This document shows positions 20,608 to 29,225 of a DNA stretch of 33,157 nt, one piece after another. Source of the stretch: Massilia mucilaginosa (GTDB taxonomy: Bacteria > Pseudomonadota > Gammaproteobacteria > Burkholderiales > Burkholderiaceae_D). The notes beneath the pieces are model-generated. The model was not told the DNA's origin. It did no database searches and saw only the letters and a program-made list of their open reading frames with translations. Both the position numbers and the translations under genes were made by a program. Each line of letters opens with the position of its first letter. Within the stretch, counting starts at the first letter, position 1. The stretch is from NCBI RefSeq assembly GCF_011682145.1, contig NZ_WHJH01000066.1, forward strand, positions 1 to 33,157, written 5' to 3'.

Positions 20608-21942
20608 CTAAGGGGTGGGTAGATGGGAAACGCTGCACACGGCACGCGCGCCGGGCGCCTGTTGGCCGACCACGTCGGCGTAGATGGCGGCGGCCTTGTG
20701 CGCCACCTGGCGCCAGGTGTAGTGCTGGAAGGCGCGCCGCATGCCTTCGTCGCCCAGGGCGGCGGCCTGTTGCGGGTCGCGCTGCAGCAGGGCGAGCTTG
20801 TCGGCCACGGCTTGCGGGTCGCGCGGCGGCACCAGGAAGCCGGTGACGCCGTCCTTCACGGTGTGCTTGATGCCGCCCACAGCCGCGCCGATGACGGGCC
20901 GCGCGCACGCCATCGCCTCGACCGGGGTGATGCCGAACGGCTCGTACCAGGGCGTGGTGACGAACACGTTGGCGGCGCTGTACCAGTAGCGCAGTTCGGC
21001 GCGTTCTTTGCGGCCGGTAAAGTGCACGTGGGCGGCGACGCCGAGGTGCGCCGCCAGCGCGCGCAGGCGCGCCAGTTCCGGCGTGTCGTGCCAGGCGCTG
21101 GCGGCGGCGTCGCCACCGACCACCAGCAGTTCGGCGTCGATGCCATGCTGGCGGCGCAGCAGCGCCAGGCTGTGGATGACCGTGTCGATGCCCTTGCGCG
21201 GCACCAGGCGCCCGAGTTGCAGGACCAGGAACTTGCCTTGCGTAAGCCCGAGCTTGTGGCGCGCCAGGCGCATCGGCAGCGGCCACAGTTCCTGCGGGTC
21301 GAAGCCGCAGGGGGCGATGTCGATGCGCTTGCCGGGTGCGTCGTAGAGTTGCTCCATGTCGAGCCGGTCTTGCGGGCATTCGGCGATGATGCGGTCGGCC
21401 TGGCGCATCAGGCTGTTTTCGATCTGCAGGCGCGACGGCGGAAAGGCGTCGGCCGCGCCCTGGGCGCGCAGCCGGACTTGTCCGAGCGCATGGAAGGTGA
21501 TGACGAAGGGAATGCCGAGCACCTGCTTGAGATGGCGCGCGACCATGCCCGACATGAAGAAATTGGCGTGCGTCACGTCGTACAGTGCCACCTGGCGCCG
21601 CGCGAAGCGGGCCACGAAGCGGGCGAAGCTGTCTATATAGGGCAGCATCTTTTCTTTCGGAATATAGTGGGCCGGCCCGGCCGGCACATGGATCACCCGG
21701 ATGTTGCGGCGCCAGTGCACCAGTTGCTTCTGGCCGATGGCGTCGCGCCGCGTGAAGATGTCGACCAGGTAGCCGGCCAGCGCCAGCTCGCGCGCGAGGT
21801 GGGCCACGTAGACGTTCTGGCCGCCGCTGTCGACGCTGCCGGGCGCGGCCAGCGGCGAAGCGTGCTCGCTGACGATGGCGATGCGCTTGACCGCGCCATC
21901 GCCGGCGGCGCGCGGGTCCGGATGTAGTTCACCGAGTAACAT
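20608..21942 (-). CDS. GT4-family glycosyltransferase
   Basis: A 444-residue GT-B enzyme. RIAIVSEHASP and DSGGQNVYVAHLARELA resemble the N-terminal part of sucrose-synthase/SPS-like and GlgM-type GT4 enzymes. LGRLVPRKGIDTVIHSLALL is the donor domain start, and YEPFGITPVEAMACARPVIG holds the EX7E motif. No signal peptide, so it is cytoplasmic or membrane-associated. ATG at 21942 has AAGGAG upstream; the longer frame to 22581 is antisense noise over the next gene. It is the second gene of the operon. Confidence 0.88.
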   Translation of the reverse strand: MLLGELHPDPRAAGDGAVKRIAIVSEHASPLAAPGSVDSGGQNVYVAHLARELALAGYLVDIFTRRDAIGQKQLVHWRRNIRVIHVPAGPAHYIPKEKMLPYIDSFARFVARFARRQVALYDVTHANFFMSGMVARHLKQVLGIPFVITFHALGQVRLRAQGAADAFPPSRLQIENSLMRQADRIIAECPQDRLDMEQLYDAPGKRIDIAPCGFDPQELWPLPMRLARHKLGLTQGKFLVLQLGRLVPRKGIDTVIHSLALLRRQHGIDAELLVVGGDAAASAWHDTPELARLRALAAHLGVAAHVHFTGRKERAELRYWYSAANVFVTTPWYEPFGITPVEAMACARPVIGAAVGGIKHTVKDGVTGFLVPPRDPQAVADKLALLQRDPQQAAALGDEGMRRAFQHYTWRQVAHKAAAIYADVVGQQAPGARAVCSVSHLPTP

Positions 21943-21986
21943 GCGAGCTCCTTCTTGTTGTAGCGTGGATTCTTTTGGGGAAAGGG

Positions 21987-22964
21987 TCAAGCGTGCCGAG
22001 CGCCGGCGGGCGCGGGCGCCGGGCCGGTCACCTGGCGCAGCGCGCGGTCCCAGTCGTCGCAAAAGCGGCCGATGGCAAAGCGTTCGCGCGCGCGCTTGCG
22101 CGCCTGGGCGCCGAGTGCGCGCGCCAGCGCCCGGTTTCGTGCGAGCTCGCGCATGTGGCCGACCAGGGTCTCGAGCCGGGTATCGATGAAGCCGGATTCG
22201 CCGTTGTCGATGACGGTCGCCATTTCGGTGGTGGCCAGCGCGACGATGGGCATGCCGATCATCATCGCCTCGATCACGGCCAGGCCGAGGCTGGTGTAGC
22301 GGATCGGGTTGAACAGGTAGCGGTAGCTGGAGGCGAAGGCGGGCAGCTTGGCGTGCGCGATCTCGCCCAGGCCGCCGAGTTCCTGCGCCGCCATGCCGAC
22401 CAGTTCGAGCGCCACCTCGGCCCGGACCGCTTCGAAGATATCGGCGCCCAGGCGCCGCCCGCGCCGCGCCAGGTGGTTGACGACCACCAGGCCGCTGTCG
22501 AACTGCCCGCGGTAGTCGACGCCGTCGGGCACCTTGACGCCGTGCTCGATCACGCAGGTTGGCGTGTTGCCGCTGTCCCACATCAGCGCGTTGAAGTGGG
22601 TCACGTGCACCAGCAGCACCTGGCGCGTATCGAGCAGGTGGCGCGTGTCGGTGGGGTGGGCGCGCGGCGGATCGTGTTCGATATAGATGCGCGGCAGCGC
22701 GCGCTGGCTGGCGCTGAGGAACTCGTACTGGTCTTTCTCGTACTGGGCGTCGTCCTGGAAGACGATGCAGTCGAACTGGTGGTGACGTGCGTCGGACGCG
22801 GGCATGTCGTGCACGTTGTCGCCCCAGGGCATGTTGCCGGTGCGCCCGCCGTAACCGGGCGGACGGCCCGGTTTGGACAGCACGTAGAAATCGTGCGGCG
22901 CCTGGCTGAGGTAGTACAGATAGCTGCCGTGGGTATGCCAGGTCAGCACTTTCAGGCGGCGCAT
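21987..22964 (-). CDS. Glycosyltransferase (GT4/GT1-like)
   Basis: A 325-residue protein, first gene of the glycan operon. It starts MRRLKVLTWHTHGSYLYYLS, has RIYIEHDPPRAHPT and the C-terminal part YTSLGLAVIEAMMIGMPIVA with a donor-site loop like the EX7E region, then ATTEMATVIDNGESGFIDT. This fits a GT-B enzyme with a shortened acceptor domain. The preceding 46 in-frame residues are not family-like, so ATG 22964 is used, though its ribosome site is weak. It precedes the GT4 gene by 44 bp. Sugar specificity unknown. Confidence 0.78.
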   Translation of the reverse strand: MRRLKVLTWHTHGSYLYYLSQAPHDFYVLSKPGRPPGYGGRTGNMPWGDNVHDMPASDARHHQFDCIVFQDDAQYEKDQYEFLSASQRALPRIYIEHDPPRAHPTDTRHLLDTRQVLLVHVTHFNALMWDSGNTPTCVIEHGVKVPDGVDYRGQFDSGLVVVNHLARRGRRLGADIFEAVRAEVALELVGMAAQELGGLGEIAHAKLPAFASSYRYLFNPIRYTSLGLAVIEAMMIGMPIVALATTEMATVIDNGESGFIDTRLETLVGHMRELARNRALARALGAQARKRARERFAIGRFCDDWDRALRQVTGPAPAPAGARHA

Positions 22965-23098
22965 GGCGGCCTCGCGTGCGGGTGCGGATCGGGTGTGGTC
23001 GATGTCATGTTGCCTCCCTGCGAACGGTGAGCGATGAGAATGGTTCGATTCGCAGAGGGTGGCCGAGTTCCTGCTGTATCGCGCAGGTTCAATCCAGA

Positions 23099-24076
23099 TC
23101 AAGTCAGGGCTTGATCGGGGCGGGGGATAGCTTGGTTCAGTCGACGGTCTTCGGTGTGGGGGTGAAGCTGGTTCCGGCCAAGTCGGTTGGCCCGGGCAGC
23201 CGGTGCAATCGGCCCGGCATCGCTTTTCACGAACTGCTCCACGCTATCCAAGGTCGGGGCCAGGAAGCGCAGCGGGGCGGCGATCGACGCCACCAGCGTG
23301 GCATGGCTGACCTTGTCGAAATACAGTTCTTGCACCGCCACATCCCTGGCGCGCAGCCTGGCCGCCATCGCGCGCGTGTTGCGCACCGGGTCGACCAGCT
23401 TGTCGTTGTTGGCGGCAATCAGCAGCGCCGGCGCGGTGCCGGACCTGGCGTGGTTGATCGGCTGCGATGCCGGCGCCGTATCGGGAAAGTGAAACACCGG
23501 CTTGGTCACCGGATTTTCAATCGGCAAAAAGTCATACGGCCCGGCCAGCCCGATCCAGCCGCGCAGCGCGGCCGGCTGCATGCCCTGCTTCGCCAGCCAT
23601 TGCGCATCGAGCGCCATCATCGCGGCGTTGTAGGCGCCCGAGCTGTGCCCCATCACGAACAGGCGCTTGGGGTCGCCGCCATAGCGGGCAATTTCGCGCA
23701 CGGTCCAGGCCAGCGCGCGCGCCGAATCGTCCAGGAAGTCGGGATAGCTCACTTCCGGATGCAGCCTGAAATCGGGAATCACCGCCACCATGCCGCGCGA
23801 CGCCAGGGCCCGCCCGACAAAGGCGTAATCGTTGCGCTCGCCGCGGGTCCAGTTGCCGCCCAAGAAAAACACCACCACCGGCGCCGGCGTGGCGGCGTCT
23901 TCCGGCGAGTACACGTCGAGCTTGTGGCGCGCGTTCTCGCCATACGCCAGGCCGCTGCCGCTGCGCAGGGCGCTGCCGGGCGAGAGGGCGTTCAGGGTGG
24001 GCAGTGGCGAGCAGGCGGCCAGGCCGCCCAGCAGGATGGCGCCGAGCAAGGCCGCGTGCAATTTCTTCATGCTCAT
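23099..24076 (-). CDS. Lipoprotein alpha/beta-hydrolase (esterase)
   Basis: A 325-residue protein with a lipobox ending at Cys22 (LLGGLAAC). The hydrolase fold shows VVVFFLGGNWTRGERNDY (oxyanion region, LGGNW in place of the usual HGGG/HGGxW), VMGHSSGAYNAAMM with nucleophile Ser145, NNDKLVDP (acid) and DKVSHATLV (base). It is close to BD-FAE and arylformamidase-like carboxylesterases. It is probably anchored in the outer membrane. It lies 134 bp upstream of the glycan operon in the same direction, so it might deacylate the glycan, but it could also be an independent gene. Confidence 0.85.
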   Translation of the reverse strand: MSMKKLHAALLGAILLGGLAACSPLPTLNALSPGSALRSGSGLAYGENARHKLDVYSPEDAATPAPVVVFFLGGNWTRGERNDYAFVGRALASRGMVAVIPDFRLHPEVSYPDFLDDSARALAWTVREIARYGGDPKRLFVMGHSSGAYNAAMMALDAQWLAKQGMQPAALRGWIGLAGPYDFLPIENPVTKPVFHFPDTAPASQPINHARSGTAPALLIAANNDKLVDPVRNTRAMAARLRARDVAVQELYFDKVSHATLVASIAAPLRFLAPTLDSVEQFVKSDAGPIAPAARANRLGRNQLHPHTEDRRLNQAIPRPDQALT

Positions 24077-24143
24077 CTCGAATGGGTCAGTGTCAACCCA
24101 TTATATCGACGGGGTAAAAACCGCCGTGTACGCTTGAGCTCGC

Positions 24144-24896
24144 TTATTCCCCGCGGCAATGCGCGCGGTATTGGACCGGACTCATGCCCGTGTGCGCCTT
24201 GAACTGGCGGCTGAATGCGCTGTGGTCGGTGTAGCCGCAGGCATACGCAATCTGGGCGATGCTGTGCTTGCTGCCCGACTCGATGAGCGACATCGCCGCC
24301 CCCAGGCGCGACTGCAGCAGCAACTGGCGCGGCGAATAGTGGAACACGCGCTGGAACAGGCGCTCCACGCGCGAGAGCGACAGGCCGGCATTGCTGGCCA
24401 GCTCTTCCATGCTGACGTTGGCGTGATAGTTGGCGCGGATATGGGCGGCGATGTCGGCGATCTTGCGGTACACCGGATGCAGTTCGTCGGCCAGTCCCAG
24501 GTCTTGCGAGGTGCCGGCCAGGCCGACGATGGTGCCGTTTTCGTCGCGCAGGGGCGTCTTGTGGGTCAGGCACCAGCCGCGCGCGCGGCTCGGGTACAGG
24601 TGCAGTTCGAGGTGTTTTTTCAGCGCCGTGCCGCTGTCGATCACATGCCGGTCCTGCGCCAGGTAGGTCTGCGCCAGCAGGGGCGGATAGACTTCGAGCG
24701 CGGTGCGCCCGATCAACTGGTCCTTGCTGCGCAGGCCGCAGCGCCGCACCAGCGCGTTGTTGACGGTGATGTAGCGTCCCTCGCGGTCCTTGACGAAGAA
24801 GACCAGGTCGGTGAGGGCGTCGAACAATGCCTCAAGCGAAGCCAGTTGCACCGCGCGGATCGGCGGGGCCGCGCAAAACAGCGCACTCATGTCCAT
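24144..24896 (-). CDS. PAS-domain AraC-family regulator
   Basis: A 250-residue protein. Residues about 20-125 form a PAS domain (LTDLVFFVKDREGRYITVNN, GTSQDLGLAD). Residues about 150-250 are the AraC double HTH (SMEELASNAGLSLSRVERLF, then SIAQIAYACGYTDHSAFSRQ, ending FKAHTGMSPVQYRAH). The PAS domain probably senses a small ligand. It is divergent from the hydroxyproline operon with about 175 bp between, so it is the likely activator of that operon. Confidence 0.9.
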   Translation of the reverse strand: MDMSALFCAAPPIRAVQLASLEALFDALTDLVFFVKDREGRYITVNNALVRRCGLRSKDQLIGRTALEVYPPLLAQTYLAQDRHVIDSGTALKKHLELHLYPSRARGWCLTHKTPLRDENGTIVGLAGTSQDLGLADELHPVYRKIADIAAHIRANYHANVSMEELASNAGLSLSRVERLFQRVFHYSPRQLLLQSRLGAAMSLIESGSKHSIAQIAYACGYTDHSAFSRQFKAHTGMSPVQYRAHCRGE

Positions 24897-24934
24897 TCGG
24901 GGTTATCTCCAGTTCGGTCGCAATGCGTTAGTAT

Positions 24935-24967
24935 AAATCGGCGGACCCGAAAAAATTGTGCCGATTT
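24935..24967. promoter_or_regulatory. Inverted repeat in the divergent promoter region
   Basis: AAATCGGC (24935-24942) and GCCGATTT (24960-24967) form a perfect 8-bp inverted repeat, 17 bp apart, between the PAS-AraC gene and the operon. It is a candidate binding site for the regulator, by position. Confidence 0.5.
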
Positions 24968-25072
24968 GAGCCTTTTCACGCTCGACCATCCATCAAGACC
25001 GGGAGCCTCGAGAGGACTAATCTGACTGCTTCCCGTAACCGACCGGCGCGCCGGAGAAAGCAAGGTACCCCC

Positions 25073-25969
25073 ATGTGGCAAGGTGTGATTCCCGCTGTAT
25101 CGACAAAATTCAATGAAGATGGTTCGCTCGACATGGGCGAAATGGAGCGCTGTTTCGCGTTGCAGATGGAGGCCGGCTGCGATGGCCTGATCGCCTGCGG
25201 CTCGCTGGGCGAAGGCCCGATGCTCACGCACGACGAGCGCATCGCCGTGCTGCGCCTGGCCAAGCAGGTCAGCGGCGCCAAACCGGCCCTGCTGACGGTG
25301 GCCGAAGCCGGCACGCGCGAAGCCTGCGCACTGGCCGAAAAGGCCGCCAAAGCCGGCGCCGACGGCCTGATGGTGGTGCCCAGCACGATCTATCACAGCA
25401 ACCACCGCGAAACCATCGTCACCCTGCGCGCCATCGCGGCGGCGGGCGACCTGCCGGTTATGCTGTATTCGAACCGGCTGGCTTACCGGGTCGACGTCAC
25501 CACCGACATGCTGGAAGAACTGGCCGACGACGCGCGCTTCGTGGCGGTCAAGGAGTCGTCCGACGACATCCGCCGCAGCACCGAGATCATCAACCGCCTC
25601 GGCCAGCGCTACGACCTGTTCACCGGCGTCGACAACCTGGCGTTCGAAGCGCTGGCCGTCGGTGCGGTGGGCTGGGTGGCGGGGCTGGGGCTGGCCTTCC
25701 CCAAGGAGACCGTGGCCATCTACCGCCTGATGAAGGAGGGCCGCCAGGCCGAAGCCCTGTCGATCTACCGCTGGTTCCGCCCTTTGCTCGACCTGGATGT
25801 GTCGACGTATCTGGTGCAGAACATCAAACTGGCCGAGGCGCTGGCGATCGGCTCGACCGAGCGGGTACGCGCACCACGCCTGCCGCTCGAAGGCGAACAG
25901 CGCACGCGCGCCGAGCGCATCATCCGCGCGGCCATGGAAACGCGTCCGCAGCTGCCAAGCTTCGCCTGA
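25073..25969 (+). CDS. DapA-family aldolase, probable 1-pyrroline-4-hydroxy-2-carboxylate deaminase
   Basis: A 298-residue TIM-barrel protein of the dihydrodipicolinate synthase family. The Schiff-base lysine is in FVAVKESSDD, the catalytic tyrosine in VMLYSNRLAYRV, and the binding loop is CGSLGEGPML, GSLGE rather than the GTTGE of true DapA. In hydroxyproline catabolism this type of enzyme turns 1-pyrroline-4-hydroxy-2-carboxylate into 2-ketoglutarate semialdehyde and ammonia. The next three genes make the dehydrogenase that produces that substrate, which supports the assignment. ATG at 25073 gives the family N-terminus (MWQGVIPAVSTKF). Confidence 0.83.
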   Translation: MWQGVIPAVSTKFNEDGSLDMGEMERCFALQMEAGCDGLIACGSLGEGPMLTHDERIAVLRLAKQVSGAKPALLTVAEAGTREACALAEKAAKAGADGLMVVPSTIYHSNHRETIVTLRAIAAAGDLPVMLYSNRLAYRVDVTTDMLEELADDARFVAVKESSDDIRRSTEIINRLGQRYDLFTGVDNLAFEALAVGAVGWVAGLGLAFPKETVAIYRLMKEGRQAEALSIYRWFRPLLDLDVSTYLVQNIKLAEALAIGSTERVRAPRLPLEGEQRTRAERIIRAAMETRPQLPSFA

Positions 25970-25971
25970 GC

Positions 25972-27108
25972 GTGGCGCGCGCATACGATGCGATCGTGGT
26001 CGGCGCCGGCATCGTCGGCGCGGCCTGCGCGCTGGCGCTGCGCGACGAAGGCATGGCGGTGGCGCTGGTCGACGGCGCCACCCCGGGAACGGGTGTCACG
26101 GCGGCCGGCATGGGCCACCTGGTGGCGCTCGACGAGAGCAGCGACGAACTGGCGCTGTGCCTGATGTCGCTGCGGCTGTGGGACGCGTTCATGCTGGCGC
26201 ATCCCGGCGTGGGCGAGCCGTCGCGCTGCGGCACCTTGTGGGTGGCCGAGGACGAGCGTCAACTGGCCGAAGCGCAGCAGCGCGCGGCGCGCCTGTGCGC
26301 GCACCGCTACGATGCCGAAGCGCTCGACGGCGGCCAGGTCGCGCGGCTGGAGCCGGCCTTGCGGCCCGGCTTGTGCGGCGGCGTGCGCGTGCGCGGCGAC
26401 AGCGTGGTGTATCCGCCGGCGGTGGCGCAGTTCTTGAGCGAGCAGTTCGCGCGCGCCGGCGGCGCCCTGCACCTGGGGCGGCGCGTGGCCGGCACGGGCC
26501 AGGGCGGGGTGATGCTGGACGATGGCGAGCGCCTGAGTGCGCCGGCGCTGGTGGTGGCGGCCGGCGTGCAGTGCGCGCGCCTGATGCCCGAGCTGCCGAT
26601 TTTTGCGCGCAAGGGACATCTGGCGATCACCGACCGTTATCCGGGCCGTTTGTCGCATCAGATCGTGAGCATGAATTATGGACAAAGCGCGGCCGGCGAC
26701 GATGCGCTGGCGGTGGCTGCCAATGTGCAGCCGCGCGCCACGGGGCAGTGGCTGGTGGGTTCGTGCCGCCAGGACGGGTGCACCGACAGCGCCATCGAAC
26801 CGGCGGTGCTGGGAGCGGTGCTGCGCAGCGCGATCGCCTTGCTGCCCTGCCTGGCCGACATGCGGATCGTGCGCGCCTGGACCGGCATGCGCCCGGCCTC
26901 GCCCGATGGGCGGCCGCTGATCGGCGCCCATCCCGGGCGCGCGGGCACCTGGCTGGCCTGCGGCCATGAAGGACTGGGCGTGACCACGGCGTTCGCCAGC
27001 GCGCGCCTGCTGGCCGACCAGATCATCGGGCGCGCCAGCGAGATCGACGCGGCGCCGTATGCGCCGGCGCGTTTTGCGGCGTTGACGGAGGTGCGCGATG
27101 GCTTGTGA
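25972..27108 (+). CDS. FAD oxidoreductase subunit of D-hydroxyproline dehydrogenase
   Basis: A 378-residue DadA/DAO-type flavoprotein: FAD loop YDAIVVGAGIVGAACALALR, and the C-terminal pattern RAWTGMRPASPDGRPLIGAH and WLACGHEGLGVTTAFASARL. The GTG start at 25972 lies 2 bp after the deaminase stop, so translation is coupled. In known LhpBEF/HypO-like complexes this is the subunit that oxidises D-hydroxyproline. Sarcosine or proline-type amines are possible alternatives; the deaminase neighbour favours hydroxyproline. Confidence 0.83.
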   Translation: MARAYDAIVVGAGIVGAACALALRDEGMAVALVDGATPGTGVTAAGMGHLVALDESSDELALCLMSLRLWDAFMLAHPGVGEPSRCGTLWVAEDERQLAEAQQRAARLCAHRYDAEALDGGQVARLEPALRPGLCGGVRVRGDSVVYPPAVAQFLSEQFARAGGALHLGRRVAGTGQGGVMLDDGERLSAPALVVAAGVQCARLMPELPIFARKGHLAITDRYPGRLSHQIVSMNYGQSAAGDDALAVAANVQPRATGQWLVGSCRQDGCTDSAIEPAVLGAVLRSAIALLPCLADMRIVRAWTGMRPASPDGRPLIGAHPGRAGTWLACGHEGLGVTTAFASARLLADQIIGRASEIDAAPYAPARFAALTEVRDGL

Positions 27109-27361
27109 CGAGATTGTGGTGCAGGTGGACGGGCGGCCGGTGGCGGTGCCTGCGGGCGTGAGCGTGGTGGCGGCGCTGGTGCTGTCCGATGCGCTCTGCA
27201 CGCGCCGCTCGGTCAGCGGCGAGGCGCGCTTCGCCTTGTGCGGCATGGGCTATTGCCAGGAGTGCCGGGTCAGCATCGACGGGCGGCCGCACCGGCTGGC
27301 CTGCCAGAGCGCTTGCCGCGCCGGCATGGTGATCGCCACCGGCGCAGGGGAGGCGGCATGA
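27098..27361 (+). CDS. 2Fe-2S ferredoxin-like small subunit of the dehydrogenase
   Basis: An 87-residue protein with the pattern ALCGMGYCQECRVSIDG and LACQSACRAG: the four-cysteine plant-type 2Fe-2S motif as in the N-terminal part of sarcosine oxidase alpha. It would carry electrons between the FAD subunits. It overlaps the preceding gene by 11 bases and the next by 4; GGAGGTG is the ribosome site. Confidence 0.85.
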   Translation: MACDEIVVQVDGRPVAVPAGVSVVAALVLSDALCTRRSVSGEARFALCGMGYCQECRVSIDGRPHRLACQSACRAGMVIATGAGEAA

Positions 27362-28683
27362 GCGCGCCGCTGATCGTGCTCGGCGCCGGTCCGGCGGGGC
27401 TGGCCGCGGCGGAGGCGGCGTCGGCCTCGGGCCAGGCCGTGCTGCTGGTCGATGAAAACAGCGCGCCCGGCGGGCAGATCTGGCGCGGCGGCCCGCAACG
27501 CTGGCGCGACGCGCGCGCCAGCGCCTTGTGGGACGCGCTGCGAGCCCGCCCGCAGGTCACGTTCATGGCTGGCGCGCGCGTGGTGGCGCCGGCCGGCGCC
27601 CGGGCGCTGCTGCTGGAAACGGCGGACGGCGCGCTGATCCAGCCCTGGGACAAGGTGATCGTGTGCAGCGGCGCGCGCGAACTGCTGTTGCCCTTCCCCG
27701 GCTGGACCCTGCCCGGCGTGACCGGTGCGGGCGGCCTGCAGGCCTTGATCAAGGGCGGCATGCCGATTGCCGGCAAGCGCGTGGTGGTGGCGGGAAGCGG
27801 GCCGCTGCTGCTGGCGGTGGCGGCCACCGTGCGCGATCACGGCGGGGTGCTGGTCGCGCTGGCAGAACATCGCGCCAGCGGCGACCTGGCGCGTTTCGGC
27901 GCGCGGCTGGCGCTCTCGCACCAGGGCAAGCTGCTGCAATCGCTGCGACTGGCGGCGCGCCTGCGCGGCGTGCCGTACCTGCGCGGCGCGGGCGTGCTGG
28001 GCGCCGAAGGAAGCGCACGCCTGGAGCGCGTGCTGCTGCGTCAGCATGGGCGCGACGTAGCGCTCGACTGCGATTTTCTGGCGTGCGGTTTCGGCCTGAC
28101 GCCGTCACTGGAACTCGGTACGCTGTTCGGCTGCGCGCTGGAGCAGGGCCGGGTGACGGTCGATGGGGCGCAGCGCACCAGTGTGCAGGGTGTGTGGGCG
28201 GCTGGCGAGTCGACCGGCATCGGCGGCGTGGACAAGGCGCTGGCGGAAGGGCGCATCGCCGGGCTTGACGCGGCAGGCATCGCGCCGCGCGCGGCGGACC
28301 TGCGCGCGCGCGCCAAGGCGCAGGCATTCGGCGCACTGCTGGCGCGGGCCTTCGCACCGCTGCCATCGCTGCGCGCGATGTGCACTGCGCCGACCATCGT
28401 GTGCCGCTGCGAAGACGTGGCGGCGGCCGACCTGGCGCCGCACACGGGCTGGCGCAGCGCCAAGCTGCAAACACGCGCCGGCATGGGGCCGTGCCAGGGC
28501 AGGGTGTGCGGGGCGGCCTGCGAATTCCTGTACGGCTGGGAGGCGCCGGGCTTGCGCCAGCCGGTGTTCCCGGTCAGCGCCGCGACACTGGCGCTGCCGC
28601 AAGCGCAAGCGCGAACGCAAACGCAAAGGGTGGACACGGTCGCCCGTGCCCACCCCGAATTACCGCAACAGCAGACTACTTAG
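27358..28683 (+). CDS. FAD/NAD(P)-binding subunit with BFD-type 2Fe-2S domain
   Basis: A 441-residue protein. It has an N-terminal FAD loop (LIVLGAGPAGLAAAEAASAS), a second nucleotide loop (RVVVAGSGPLLLAVAATVRD), CGFGLTPSLELGTLFGC, and a C-terminal BFD-like cysteine cluster (VCRCEDVAAADL and GPCQGRVCGAAC). This matches the alpha-like subunit of the heteromeric D-hydroxyproline and related amine dehydrogenases. It starts in an ATGA overlap. Its stop overlaps by 4 bases the convergent gene at 28680. Confidence 0.85.
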   Translation: MSAPLIVLGAGPAGLAAAEAASASGQAVLLVDENSAPGGQIWRGGPQRWRDARASALWDALRARPQVTFMAGARVVAPAGARALLLETADGALIQPWDKVIVCSGARELLLPFPGWTLPGVTGAGGLQALIKGGMPIAGKRVVVAGSGPLLLAVAATVRDHGGVLVALAEHRASGDLARFGARLALSHQGKLLQSLRLAARLRGVPYLRGAGVLGAEGSARLERVLLRQHGRDVALDCDFLACGFGLTPSLELGTLFGCALEQGRVTVDGAQRTSVQGVWAAGESTGIGGVDKALAEGRIAGLDAAGIAPRAADLRARAKAQAFGALLARAFAPLPSLRAMCTAPTIVCRCEDVAAADLAPHTGWRSAKLQTRAGMGPCQGRVCGAACEFLYGWEAPGLRQPVFPVSAATLALPQAQARTQTQRVDTVARAHPELPQQQTT

Positions 28684-29225
28684 TCCGGGGTGCCGTCGCT
28701 GCGGCGTCCCACATTGCTCTGCTGCGACTGGCGGCTGCCTTCGTCCAGGTCGGCCGACTGGCGGTTCTGGCGATTCGACAGGCCGGTGTCGTCATCCATG
28801 TCCTGGTCGGCCGCGAGGCGTTTGCCGCCCGGGCTTTTTGGCATGCCGCCGGCCACATCGTTGGATTGATGCTGTCCGGGGACGCCCTGCTGCTGGCTGC
28901 CCGTTTGCGAGCCGCTGCGGTCCGTGCTTTGCTGGCCGATCTGCGACCCTTGCTGCGAGCCGCCCTGCTGCTGTTTCGGGCCGCCCAGCCCGCCCGACTG
29001 CTGCGAATCGCCCAGGCTGCCCGACTGCTGGGCGCCGCCGATGCCGCCCGGTTGCGGCGAACCCGGCAGGCGGTCCGACTGCTGCGAGCCGCCCAGGGTG
29101 CCCGATTGCTGCGATTGATTCAGCTTGTCTTTCTCGACTGTGCCGCCGCGCGACGACGATGCCGATTTCTCGTTGGCGCCATTGCTGGATTGATTGTTCC
29201 CCTCGCTACGTTGGTTCGAGTTCAT
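28680..29225 (-). CDS. Gln/Ser/Gly-rich disordered protein
   Basis: A 181-residue hydrophilic protein with imperfect repeats of the QQSG-L-G type (SQQSGSLGDS, QQSGGLGG, AQQSG). It has no hydrophobic core or signal and would be intrinsically disordered, like hydrophilin/dehydrin-type stress proteins. ATG 29225 has AAAGGA upstream; the longer frame to 29408 lies over the shared promoter. Divergent from the KGG protein with about 350 bp between, with which it shares a repeated promoter motif. Confidence 0.7.
   Translation of the reverse strand: MNSNQRSEGNNQSSNGANEKSASSSRGGTVEKDKLNQSQQSGTLGGSQQSDRLPGSPQPGGIGGAQQSGSLGDSQQSGGLGGPKQQQGGSQQGSQIGQQSTDRSGSQTGSQQQGVPGQHQSNDVAGGMPKSPGGKRLAADQDMDDDTGLSNRQNRQSADLDEGSRQSQQSNVGRRSDGTPD

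Noticed and set aside
19418-22581. Very long minus- and plus-strand open frames over the glycan operon
   Set aside because: They are Arg/Pro/Ala-rich translations caused by high GC, antisense or out of frame to genes with clear motifs.
25765-27246. 493-codon minus-strand frame over the hydroxyproline operon
   Set aside because: It is the antisense shadow of the FAD subunit, with His/Arg/Gln-biased composition.
28860-29110. CRISPR-like repeat array
   Set aside because: The repetition is imperfect, short-period and in frame, coming from Gln/Ser/Gly repeats in a protein.
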